Origin: an uncultured Pseudomonadota bacterium | GTDB taxonomy: Bacteria; Myxococcota_A; UBA796; CAJQPC01 | Assembly (NCBI GenBank): GCA_913060515.1 | Contig: CAJXRZ010000025.1 | Coordinates: 1-64,000, forward strand | Length of the DNA stretch: 64,000 nt | Reading direction: 5' to 3' | In this document: piece by piece, positions 38,514-46,515 of the stretch | How the letters are laid out: every line of letters begins with the position of its first letter | Numbering within the stretch: position 1 is the stretch's first letter | Program-made: the position numbers and the translations under genes | Notes under the pieces: model-generated | What the model was told of the DNA's origin: nothing | The model's input: the letters and a program-made list of their open reading frames with translations, nothing else | Database searches by the model: none

Positions 38514-40037
38514 ATGTTTATGGCGCTGCTCATGGCCGGAGTTCCGGTCCTGCTGGGATCCCTGTTGGGAGTGCTCCCGATGGGGGTGCCGCGGCGCGTC
38601 TTGGGTCCGGTGCGAACTTTTGCCGTGGTCTCAGCCATGGTGGTGGTGCTCGGAGCGCTGCTCCCAGAGGCAATCGAGGCCTTGGGATTGCCGGCATTCG
38701 GCCTGTTGGCCCTGGGTTTGGCGACCCCCGTTCTCCTGGGCAAGCTGGTCGGCCACAGCAAACACCACGGCGCAGGGGTTGAGCTCGGCTTTGTTGGGCT
38801 GCTTGGACACCAACTCCTGGAGGGTGGCCAGATTGGTGCAGCCTCCACTCTGGAGGGCCAGGGGCTGCCCGTGGTGTTGGCGCTCACGGCACACACCGCT
38901 CCCCTCATCGGCGCGGTCGTGCTCGGCTACGTCGCCCATGACGGTCGCAAAGTGGCCATGCGTCGGGTCGCGCTGCTTCTCGCTGTGTCCTGCATCGGTG
39001 CCGGCGCCGGGTCGGGTCTGATCGGTGCCCTGGGCGGCTTCGAGCCCTATCTCCAGGCGCTGCTCGCAGGCATGCTGGTCAATCTTCTCGGTCATGACCT
39101 GTTGGCCGACATGCCCGAGACGGCACCGGACAAGGCCTTGGACCTGGCCGCAGCCATCGCTGGCGCTGCGCTTCCCATGGTGCTGCTGCATGAGTTTGGC
39201 CACGGGCATGGCACCCACGAGGACCCGGGTTTGTGGGTCCCCACCCTGGACGTGCTCCTGGCGATCGCGCCTTGGGCCTTGTTCGGAATCGTCATCGCTC
39301 TGGTGGGCAACGCCCTCATTCGCGGTGGTCCACCGGGTTTCTTGCGTGGCGAGCTCTACACGCGGGTCTCCTCCGGGCAGGCCGGGGCTCGGTTCTGGCT
39401 GCGCGCCGGCGGCTTGGCCCTGAGTCCGGCCTTGGCTTTTGTGGGAATTGGCCTTTGGGGCTGGGCACCGACCCTGCTGGCCCTTGGTGGCCTGATGGCG
39501 GTGGGCCTGGGTGGCAGTTTGCTGCTGGGCGGCCCCAAGGGCGAGCTGGGACCCAACCGGGGGCCCCTGTGGTTCTTGCCTTGGCTCATCGGCGGTGCTC
39601 TGCTGGCTGGACTGCTTCAGACCAGCCAAGGCAACGGCGAGTTGGGTCTCCTGGGGGCGCTGGCCATGCTGCCCGTCTCAGGCCAGGGCCTGGCATTTGC
39701 ACCCGTGGCGTCCGCAGTCGGAGCGGGGGCTCTCCGTCCTTCTATGGCAGTGGCCATGCTCGTGGCCGGTCCGTTGGTCCTGGCGCCCACGTTTTGGAAG
39801 CAAGCGGCCTCTGAGGTCGGGTGGCTTCGAACCGCGGGCGCGCTGCTCTTCGGGATCGCTTGCGTGGTCGGCGTTGCCCTTGCCGGCGAGGCCATGGCGC
39901 TGCAGTGGACCCCCATGACCCCGCGGGTCCCCATGTGGATGCGCGTGGGCTCTCTGGGGTCCCTCTGTGCCGTGGTCGGCCTTCAGCTCTGGGACATGGG
40001 CACGCGGCGCTGGCTCAAGGATTTGCTGAGCTTTTAG
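38514..40037 (+). CDS. Polytopic membrane protein, ZIP-like N-terminal half
   Basis: The 507-residue protein has about thirteen to fourteen hydrophobic helices. In the first half LGALLPEAIEALG and VGLLGHQLLEGGQIGAA, plus LLGHDLLADMPETAP, recall the metal-binding helix motifs of ZIP transporters (H-x-x-P/L-E-G), and VLLHEFGHGHGTHED is a His-rich loop. The second half is Gly/Leu-rich and has no recognised motif. Inference: a divalent metal transporter, supported by the cutA gene directly upstream. It could be a predicted permease of another family; the length is greater than a standard ZIP (~250-300). Confidence 0.55.
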   Translation: MFMALLMAGVPVLLGSLLGVLPMGVPRRVLGPVRTFAVVSAMVVVLGALLPEAIEALGLPAFGLLALGLATPVLLGKLVGHSKHHGAGVELGFVGLLGHQLLEGGQIGAASTLEGQGLPVVLALTAHTAPLIGAVVLGYVAHDGRKVAMRRVALLLAVSCIGAGAGSGLIGALGGFEPYLQALLAGMLVNLLGHDLLADMPETAPDKALDLAAAIAGAALPMVLLHEFGHGHGTHEDPGLWVPTLDVLLAIAPWALFGIVIALVGNALIRGGPPGFLRGELYTRVSSGQAGARFWLRAGGLALSPALAFVGIGLWGWAPTLLALGGLMAVGLGGSLLLGGPKGELGPNRGPLWFLPWLIGGALLAGLLQTSQGNGELGLLGALAMLPVSGQGLAFAPVASAVGAGALRPSMAVAMLVAGPLVLAPTFWKQAASEVGWLRTAGALLFGIACVVGVALAGEAMALQWTPMTPRVPMWMRVGSLGSLCAVVGLQLWDMGTRRWLKDLLSF

Positions 40038-40054
40038 AGCCCAGCTCTCAGCCT

Positions 40055-41545
40055 CTAAGGGGCGCTGAGCGCCAGCTTCCAACGCCGTCCGTCTCGGCCA
40101 GTCGCCCGAACGCCCACCCGGTCGCCAAGGTTCAAACGCGCCTTGCCTTGGCCATCGTAGGCCGTTGACAGGCCGGGGCTTGGGGTCAGCGCGAAGTCCA
40201 AGTCTTCTGCGTAGACCTTCAGGTCCACTGCGGGCTCGTCCAGCTGAACGTGCACCCGGCTGCGCGTCAGGCCCACAACCGTCCCGTCCATGGCCCCTGC
40301 GCCTGCGCGGTGCTCATGCTCAAAGAGGTTGTCGATGGCCATCAGGTTCACGGCCTTGTCCAGCTGCTTCTGCAGTTTGCGGGCCTGGTTGCTCGCATCG
40401 ATGACATGGTCTCGCAACAGGGGGTCCACACCGCTGGCGCCCAAGATCTCCGAGTGCAGGTACACGCCAACCACTTCGCGCATGGGGGCTGAGAAGCGCC
40501 CGTAGAGCGCGGCCCCAACGCCGTGATGAGGACCAGGCTCTGCCGCAAAGGTGCTGGCCTGGTTGGAGACCATCGCTTGGCGGTGGATCGCCTGGGAGAT
40601 GGGCCCTTGGGGGAGGGCGTGTAGGTAGTCGGAGAGGTCCTGCTCGGCCCACTGGTAGCTGGCGTCCAGGCCTCGGTGGGCACAGAGCTCCTGGATGGTC
40701 TCCCGCAGCGAGGCCAGTCTGGCGCTCGGGGGCTCGGGGTGAACGCGGAAGATCGGCGCTCTGCCTTCCTTGCCCTGCACCATGTGCGCGCCGACGGAGT
40801 TGCAGAGCAAGGAGAGCTGCTCGTTGTAGCGCTCGACCTCGTTGCGCAGGTCGGTCCAGACGCTGATGCCTTGGCCGGGCTCCAGGCCAAAGGCGATGGC
40901 GCGCCGGCGGTAGCGCACAACGTCGCGCATCTCGGCGTCTTGCATGCGGGCCAGGCCTACGCCACGAAGGGCCTCCAGGCTGGTCTGAACGCCATCGGGG
41001 AGGCTGGGCCACTTCCCGGTGCGCAGCATCTCGTCCACGCCGTCGTAGTCCAGCTTTGCTCGGGAGCGCACCTGAGCGCGAATCAGCTCGGTCTTGCCCT
41101 GGGCGCCGTCGGCGTGCACCTCCATACGCCAGACCAAGGCCCGGCGATCAACCTGGGCATTCAGGCTGCAGAGGTCCTCGCTCAGGACCTTGGGCAACAT
41201 GGGAATCACCAGGCCCGGCAGGTAGTAGGTGGCCCCGCGGCGCAACGCTTCCGTGAACGTGGCCGAGCCCACCGGGGCAAAGTGGGCCGCATCTGCGATG
41301 GCGTACCAGATGCAGAAGCCTGTGCCGGTCGTCTCTACAAAGAGAGCTTGGTCCAAGTCTTTGGACTGAACCTCGTCAATGGTGCAGAAGGGGAGGTGGC
41401 GCAGGTCCACCAAGCCCGGATCTGCGATTCCCGGGTCCGCCACCAGAGCAGCGGCCTCATCGAGCACCGCCTTGGGGTGCTGCGGGCTCAGGTCATAGGA
41501 TTCAGCGAGCTTTGTCAGGGTCTTGAGCATGGGGCCATTGTGCAT
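40055..41545 (-). CDS. RNB-domain exoribonuclease (RNase II/R family)
   Basis: The 496-residue protein has the RNB catalytic cluster FCTIDEVQSKDLDQALFVE with the spaced Asp residues that bind Mg2+. FCIWYAIADAAHFAP, the conserved YYLPGLVIPMLPKVLSEDLCSLN and a C-terminal S1-like beta-barrel (TVVGLTRSRVHVQLD) follow. The family degrades RNA from the 3' end to mononucleotides. It lacks the N-terminal cold-shock domains of RNase R, so it is a short RNB protein. The start is taken at ATG 41545; ATG 41530 is equally possible. It is convergent with the ZIP-like gene and upstream of the flagellin remnant on the same strand. Confidence 0.9.
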   Translation of the reverse strand: MHNGPMLKTLTKLAESYDLSPQHPKAVLDEAAALVADPGIADPGLVDLRHLPFCTIDEVQSKDLDQALFVETTGTGFCIWYAIADAAHFAPVGSATFTEALRRGATYYLPGLVIPMLPKVLSEDLCSLNAQVDRRALVWRMEVHADGAQGKTELIRAQVRSRAKLDYDGVDEMLRTGKWPSLPDGVQTSLEALRGVGLARMQDAEMRDVVRYRRRAIAFGLEPGQGISVWTDLRNEVERYNEQLSLLCNSVGAHMVQGKEGRAPIFRVHPEPPSARLASLRETIQELCAHRGLDASYQWAEQDLSDYLHALPQGPISQAIHRQAMVSNQASTFAAEPGPHHGVGAALYGRFSAPMREVVGVYLHSEILGASGVDPLLRDHVIDASNQARKLQKQLDKAVNLMAIDNLFEHEHRAGAGAMDGTVVGLTRSRVHVQLDEPAVDLKVYAEDLDFALTPSPGLSTAYDGQGKARLNLGDRVGVRATGRDGRRWKLALSAP

Positions 41546-41579
41546 GATTTTGAGGCGCCTGGCCGGGAGGGGCGCACGG

Positions 41580-42988
41580 CTAGCGCAACAAGGACAGCAT
41601 CGTCTCCCGCTCCGCCTGCCTGAGCTGCATCATCACGGACATCGATGCTTGGGCGATGATCTGGTCCTTTGCGATTTGTGCGGTCTCTTGGGCGATATCG
41701 GCGTCCCGGATTCGGCTCTCGGCGGCCTATAGGGCCTCGGTCTGCCCCTCTGAGGAGCGCAGAGCGGACCAGAGGCGGTTCTCACTGGCCCCGACTTTGG
41801 AGCGACTGGAGCTGACGGTCTTGAGCGCCAGATCCACCGCGTCGATGGCCTCCTGTGCACCCAAGGCGGTGCTCAGGTCCACATCCTCGACCCCCAGCGC
41901 CAGCGAGGTCACGTTGGCCGGTGTCGCCAGCTCAATGCGGTGCGCATCCGAGGCGCCGTGTGAGACCTGAACCGTCAGGGGGTCTTCGGCTGGAAGCACC
42001 GCCAGGGACGCTGCGATGGAGGAGAGGGCGGCGCCGATCTGGGCCCCGTTGAAGCCGATGTTGTAGGTCGCGCCCCCGGTTCCACTGGTGATGGTGCTGA
42101 AGGAGCCAGCGGAGGCGGCGCGCGTGATGGCATGCACCTCTACGTCGATGGCCGAGAGCTTGGTGGCCACGTCGGATTGGCTGGTGCTCACGTAGGAGGT
42201 CTCTCGGCCCGTGTCCGTGAGCACGATGATCACCTTGGATGCGGCGATTCCATGCCAGCCAAAGGCGTCGTTTCCGTCCTGGCCGACCTCGAGCTGGGCG
42301 CCGCTTGCGTTCAAGAGCGCAGACCAGGGATCCATCGCCGTGCCGCCGATGGTGGCCAGCTCATCCAAGCGGCGGGTGAAGGAGGCATCGCCCAGATCCA
42401 CCTGTTTGGTGACCCCATCCAGAGTGTCCTGGCCCATCACGCCCAAGCCCAGGCTCACGTTCATGCCGGCGGCCCTGAAGGTCTCCTTAAAGGCCGCGAT
42501 CTCCGCCTTCACGCTCGCCAGCTCACCCCCCATCGAGCCGCTCAGGTCGATGAGCAGGCCCACGTCGATCACGCGCTCGGCCAGCAGCGGATTGCCCTGC
42601 CACTCCGCCGACATGGCGATCTTCGTGATCTGACTCACCGCGCCTTCGGCTTCGAGCTGAAGACCCAGCCTGGCCTGGCGTTGTCCGAGAGGGTCTCGCT
42701 GGCCCCTTGAACGGCGAGCTCCCGCAGGCGATGCAGGTTGTTGGTGATGGCGCCCAGCCCGGTGTCGGCCACGTTCAATGCTGAGAGCCCATCCTGGATG
42801 TTCCTGGCAGCCATGCGCTTGGAGCGAGAGGTGGCATCCAAGCCCTCGGCGACTGCCAAGCCTGCTGCATCGTCGGCCGCTCGGCTCACGCGCAGGCCGG
42901 TCCCGACCTTGCGGATCCCCTTGTTGAGGGAGCGCAGAGTCCGGCCCAACCCGTGCTGGAGTCGGGTGTCCAGGGTGCCGAAAATCAC
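41580..42988 (-). pseudogene. Flagellin with VWA domain in its variable region, broken by frameshift and amber codon
   Basis: Read right to left, 42988-42679 encodes a flagellin N-terminus (RVSRAADDAAGLAVAEGLDA, ARNIQDGLSALNVADTGLG, RLRELAVQGASETLSDNAR). The continuing flagellin phase (LQLEAEGAVSQITKIAMSAE then WQGNPLL) leads into a VWA domain with an intact MIDAS: DLSGS, Thr in GGTAMD and LTDTGRE. The C-terminal flagellin coil follows (LSTALGAQEAIDAVDLAL, SKVGASENRLWSAL). Lesion 1 is a tandem CCTGG duplication at 42669-42678; removing one copy restores the frame. Lesion 2 is TAG at 41727-41729, after which the frame resumes with AAESRIRDADIAQETAQIAK and ends MLSLLR at 41580-41582. Repaired length would be about 467 residues. 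The GTG at 42988 is the start. The VWA frame can also start at GTG 42638 (GTGA overlap). Confidence 0.85.
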
Positions 42989-43339
42989 GGCATGTACGGC
43001 CTCGTATTCAAGACGAGGACTCCAGGGTGAAGCGAGCGCTTCTCAGGACATGGGCTGGCCCACGCCGCAGACCTTCACCACGAAACACCTCTACACACTG
43101 CTCCTCAAGCGAGGTCAGAGTGGGGCATTCCGGGTGTCCGGAGCGGCGAGGATCCTGCTTGGATCCCGAGCTTCGCTCAGGTTGAGGTCATAGGAATTCC
43201 TGCAACGAGGGGTCGAGCGACAAGCACGTCGGGCGTGTCGCTTTGGCCTCCTCGAAGCAGGGTGCTCCTTGGTCCGGCCTGTGCTCTCCAGCATCGGTAG
43301 AGAGCCCTTGGCCTCTCGGATCCGTTAGCGCAGCATTCA
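42989..43339. other. 351-bp intergenic region upstream of the flagellin remnant
   Basis: This gap separates the leftward flagellin from the rightward APH-type kinase. It contains a CCTCGT-N7-ACGAGG inverted repeat (43000-43018), 12 bp before the flagellin start codon, which could be an operator or a leader hairpin. I see no sigma-28 or sigma-54 box and no coding frame I would defend. Confidence 0.4.
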
Positions 43340-44080
43340 ATGCCCAATCCCGGCCCCCCCTTTCCCGAGCACTGGCTAAACGCTGCGCCAGAGCGACTCG
43401 GCCCCAACACGCTCAGCGATGGTGTGCGCGTGGTCACGCACCTGCCCAGCGCCAGAAAGAGAAGGCAGGCCCTCCGTTTCTATCAAGAGCTGGCCCCCAG
43501 GCTTTGGGAGGCTGGAGCCCGCACGCCCAAGCTCTTGGAAGTGGAAGGGGACTACCTGCTGTGCACTTGGCACCCGGGCCGTTCAGATCCCGGCGTCGCC
43601 GCCCACCGAGCGGCAGGTCGCTGGCTGCGCATCCTCCACAGTCTGGATGGCGTGCCCAGGGACCCCATGCCGCTGGAGCAGGCATTCGCCAGGCGCATCG
43701 CGGCCCTGCTGCCCGCGCTTCCAGAGCCATGGACGGCGCCCTTGCGCACCCTGGACCTGAGCCCGCTCAGGGGTGTGAAGCGTCTCTGGTGCCATCGGGA
43801 CCTGCATCCGCGCAACTGGCTCTGGGATGGAGAAGACTTGGTGGTCCTTGATTTTGAGCACGCGGCGCCCGATTTGGGGGCCTTGGATTGGGTGCGTGTG
43901 CCCGAGCGTCGAGCACTTCTGGCTGGGTATGGGGGGCTGAAAGAGCAGGAAGAAAAGCTCTTATTCATCGCTGGCGTTGTCAACGCTGCCGCGACCTTGG
44001 TCTGGGGACTGCGGCACAAAGACGAACACTGGGTCTTTACAGGTCAACAAAGACTTCGCGCCTGGATCCCCATCGGATAA
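43340..44080 (+). CDS. APH-fold phosphotransferase
   Basis: The 246-residue protein is an aminoglycoside-phosphotransferase-fold kinase: the Brenner motif LWCHRDLHPRNWLW (catalytic Asp in HRDLHxxN) and the metal-binding LVVLDFEHA (D-F-E). The N-terminal lobe is short and its ATP-binding Lys is unclear. Known members phosphorylate aminoglycosides, choline, hydroxylated amino acids or MurNAc (AmgK). The following NagZ gene hints at cell-wall amino-sugar recycling, but the protein is shorter than AmgK. There is no resistance context. Confidence 0.75.
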   Translation: MPNPGPPFPEHWLNAAPERLGPNTLSDGVRVVTHLPSARKRRQALRFYQELAPRLWEAGARTPKLLEVEGDYLLCTWHPGRSDPGVAAHRAAGRWLRILHSLDGVPRDPMPLEQAFARRIAALLPALPEPWTAPLRTLDLSPLRGVKRLWCHRDLHPRNWLWDGEDLVVLDFEHAAPDLGALDWVRVPERRALLAGYGGLKEQEEKLLFIAGVVNAAATLVWGLRHKDEHWVFTGQQRLRAWIPIG

Positions 44081-44100
44081 GAAAAGTGGGAGGAGGATCT

Positions 44101-44520
44101 GTGATCACCGGACTGGACCACGTCGCCATCGCCGTCACCGACTTGGAGGAGGCCATCGCGCGCTTCGCCGAGGACTTTGGCATCCCCTTGAGCGGTCGGG
44201 AGGACGTGCCCACGGAGCAGACCTCCACGGCCTTCTTCCCCCTCTCGGGCACCCGCATCGAGCTCATCCATCCCATGGACGGCCAAGGCCCCGTGGCGGC
44301 CAGCTTGGCCAAGCGTGGACCGGGCATGCACCACCTCTGCTTCTCCACCGACGACATCGTGGCCGACATGGCCCGTCTCCAGGCCAAGGGCTACCGCTTC
44401 TTGAGTGAGGCACCCAAGCCTGGCGCCCACGGCACACAGGTGGTGTTCATCCACCCCAAGAGCACCGGTGGCGTGCTCATTGAACTGGCCCAGCACCCTG
44501 TCGATGGCGGTCACTCGTGA
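44101..44520 (+). CDS. Methylmalonyl-CoA epimerase-like VOC protein
   Basis: The 139-residue protein opens ITGLDHVAIAVTDLEEAI and has TAFFPLSGTRIELIHPMDG, GPGMHHLCFSTDDI and GGVLIELAQ. This is the paired beta-alpha-beta-beta-beta (VOC) order of methylmalonyl-CoA epimerase with metal ligands His, His and Glu. The enzyme interconverts (R)- and (S)-methylmalonyl-CoA in propionate and branched-chain metabolism. The GTG at 44101 follows GGAGGA by about 6 nt. Its end overlaps nagZ by 4 bp (GTGA), so the two are cotranscribed although not obviously in one pathway. Confidence 0.85.
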   Translation: MITGLDHVAIAVTDLEEAIARFAEDFGIPLSGREDVPTEQTSTAFFPLSGTRIELIHPMDGQGPVAASLAKRGPGMHHLCFSTDDIVADMARLQAKGYRFLSEAPKPGAHGTQVVFIHPKSTGGVLIELAQHPVDGGHS

Positions 44521-45626
44521 GCCGCGTCGTGGGCACGGTGACCTCGCTGGCGGAGCGCAAGGCCAGGGCTGGGCAGCGCCTGCTCATCGGCATCTCCGGT
44601 GGCAGTGTGGACGAGGACACCCGTGCGCTCATCAAGCAGCTCCAGCCCGCCGGCTTCATCCTCTTCTCTCGCAACGTCGAGGAGCCCGCGCAGGTTCGGG
44701 AGCTCAACCGTGAGCTGGCCAGCCTGGTGGACACCCGCAACCCCGCCATCCTCTCGGTAGACCAGGAAGGCGGTCGGGTTCAGCGGATCAAGGACGGGGC
44801 CAGTCGTCTCCCGCCGCTGCGGCATCTGGGCAACGTGGACCAGCTCGAGATCACGGCGGCCTACGCCCGCCTTCTCGCCAACGAGGTCCGTGCGATGGGC
44901 TTCAACCTGAACTGGGCGCCCATCGCCGATGTGGACTCCAACCCGGACAACCCCATTATCGGAGATCGCAGCTTCTCGCGGGATCCTTACGCGGTGGCCA
45001 AGCACGTCGCGCAGTACATCCAGAGCACCCAGGAGCTCGGGGTCATGGCCTGCGCCAAGCACTTCCCTGGACACGGGGACACGGCCACGGACAGTCACCT
45101 GACCCTGCCAACGGTGGAGAAGGACATCCCGGAGCTCAACGAGGTGGAGCTGCGGCCCTTCGTGGCGGCGGTCCAGGCCAAGGTGGCCACGATGATGACC
45201 GCCCACGTGGTCTTCCCGGAGTGGGACGAGCACCGCCCGGCCACGATGTCCAAGCGCATCCTCTCGGACATCCTGCGCAATGAGATGGGCTTCGAGGGGC
45301 TCATCGTCTCCGATGACTTGGAGATGAAGGCCGTGCGTGGGCGCTACCCTCTGCGGGAGCAGCTGGACCAGGCCTGTAGGGCCAGCGTGGACCTGTTCCT
45401 AGTCTGCAAGGAGCCGGCGCTGCAGCTGGAGACCTTCGAGGAGCTGGTGCGGCTGCAAGAGGACGAGAAGGCCCACGACCAGCTCGCCATCGACGCCATG
45501 GCCCGCCTTCAGGCCACCCGCGAGCGCTTCTTCTTGGAGGCCAAGCCGGCCCCAGAGATGGATGTGCTGAACTCCAGAGAGCACAAGGAGCTCTTGGCCA
45601 TGATTCAGGACCGAGGTGCGGAGTGA
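44517..45626 (+). CDS. nagZ: Beta-N-acetylhexosaminidase, GH3 (NagZ-like)
   Basis: The 369-residue protein is a GH3 NagZ: QPAGFILFSRNVE, ILSVDQEGGRVQRI, NLNWAPIADVDSNPDNPIIG, the KHFPGHGDTATDSH loop with the His/Asp catalytic acid pair, and GLIVSDDLEMKAV with the nucleophile Asp. NagZ removes GlcNAc from GlcNAc-anhydroMurNAc-peptides during peptidoglycan recycling in the cytosol; no signal peptide is seen. It overlaps both neighbours by 4 bp. The C-terminal ~45 residues beyond the barrel are helical and longer than the E. coli protein. Confidence 0.9.
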   Translation: MSRVVGTVTSLAERKARAGQRLLIGISGGSVDEDTRALIKQLQPAGFILFSRNVEEPAQVRELNRELASLVDTRNPAILSVDQEGGRVQRIKDGASRLPPLRHLGNVDQLEITAAYARLLANEVRAMGFNLNWAPIADVDSNPDNPIIGDRSFSRDPYAVAKHVAQYIQSTQELGVMACAKHFPGHGDTATDSHLTLPTVEKDIPELNEVELRPFVAAVQAKVATMMTAHVVFPEWDEHRPATMSKRILSDILRNEMGFEGLIVSDDLEMKAVRGRYPLREQLDQACRASVDLFLVCKEPALQLETFEELVRLQEDEKAHDQLAIDAMARLQATRERFFLEAKPAPEMDVLNSREHKELLAMIQDRGAE

Positions 45627-46129
45627 ACTGGCTGCTGACCAGCTTGGCCATGGGGGCTGCCGATGCCCCTACCCAATGCGTGGCGTTGCCCGCGCCTGGG
45701 GCCACAACCCAGGTCGCGTGGATTAGCCCGGTCCGGCGTTCCGCAAGGAACAACCAAGACATCGAAGTGGTCTTGGCCTCGGACTTGAGCGCGTGGTCTC
45801 ACGCCAACAAAGCCGACCAAACCCGCGTCTTGCAGGCGATGGGCTACGCCGGCAAGCGCGGAGGCTGGCGGGCCAGGCGCTACTACAAGGTCACGCTGTT
45901 CGAGGTCCCCAGCGAGGAGCTTTGCCGGCCGCGCTCGGACATTGAAGAAGGCGAGATCATCGACGGCGTGCGCTCCTGCGGCGAGGCCCCCATCGGCCAG
46001 AGCTGTGGCTTGAGCCAAGACAAGCTGACTGGGCAGGGAGGCCTGCCGGTCTACCAAGTGCCATGGCGAGATGCGGCCCGTTGGGGCTTCTGTGTGGTGC
46101 CGCTGGAGCTGTACTTGCAGGAGAGCTGA
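45623..46129 (+). CDS. Small secreted protein of unknown function
   Basis: The 168-residue protein has a short hydrophobic leader (MNWLLTSLAMGAADA) and six cysteines (for example ELCRPRSDIEEG, VRSCGEAPIGQSCG), consistent with a periplasmic disulfide-bonded protein. No family was recognised. The GTG start overlaps the nagZ stop, so it is the last gene of the 43.3-46.1 kb cluster. Directly after it the DNA becomes repetitive. Confidence 0.6.
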   Translation: MNWLLTSLAMGAADAPTQCVALPAPGATTQVAWISPVRRSARNNQDIEVVLASDLSAWSHANKADQTRVLQAMGYAGKRGGWRARRYYKVTLFEVPSEELCRPRSDIEEGEIIDGVRSCGEAPIGQSCGLSQDKLTGQGGLPVYQVPWRDAARWGFCVVPLELYLQES

Positions 46130-46189
46130 TGTGCCGTGGTTAGTGAGCGCCGTTGGTGAGTGGCTGTCGCGTGGCACTGGTGAGCGGCG

Positions 46190-46320
46190 TCTCGACGGCC
46201 TCTCGGCAGCCTCTCGGCGGCGTCTCGGCGGCGTCTTGGCGGCGTCTCGGCGGCGTCTTGGCGGCGTCTTGGCGGCGTCTCGGCGGCCTCTCGGCGGCCT
46301 CTCGGCGGCCTCTCGGCGCT
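46190..46320 (+). repeat. 11-bp tandem repeat array, unit TCT(C/T)GGCGGC(G/C)
   Basis: Eleven full copies and one partial copy of an 11-bp unit run without gaps. The unit is close to one helical turn and changes reading frame at each step, so it is unlikely to be coding. Shorter relics (GTGAGCGCC, GTGAGTGGC, GTGAGCGGC near 46143-46186) precede it. Confidence 0.85.
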
Positions 46321-46321
46321 A

Positions 46322-46515
46322 GTGAGCGCCTGCCGGCCGGAATTTGTCCCACTGCGCCTGCGGCGCGGTGGGAGCAATTTCCGCTGGTGAGCGCCTGCCG
46401 GCCGGAATTTGTCCCAAGGCACTTGCAGTGCCATGGGTCAATTTCCGCTGGTAAGCGCCTGCCGGCCCGGAATTTGTCCCACAGCGCCTGCGGCGCGGTG
46501 GGTCAATTTCCGTTA
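46322..46515 (+). repeat. Three ~65-bp direct repeats, each an extended hairpin
   Basis: Copies at 46322-46386, 46387-46450 and 46451-46515 share GTGAGCGCCTGCCGGCCGG, AATTTGTCCCA and CAATTTCCG. Each centre forms an 11-position stem closed by the same TGC loop (46348-46372, 46413-46437, 46478-46502). The middle copy differs in stem sequence but keeps pairing at three changed positions, with one A-A mismatch. The arms AATTTG/CAATTT extend the stem outward. The last copy ends on the stop codon of the convergent FHA gene (46513-46515). Confidence 0.85.

Noticed and set aside
41727-42638. VWA frame as a stand-alone secreted VWA protein
   Set aside because: Both ends encode flagellin D0/D1 sequence, the frame begins at a GTGA overlap without a signal peptide, and a 5-bp duplication explains the break.
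43340-44080. Aminoglycoside-resistance gene
   Set aside because: Only the general APH-fold motifs are present. The context (epimerase, NagZ) is metabolic and nothing points to a resistance element.
46190-46515. Possible CRISPR array
   Set aside because: The 11-bp units have no spacers, and the ~65-bp units are contiguous direct repeats with internal hairpins rather than short repeats with unique spacers. No cas gene is present.
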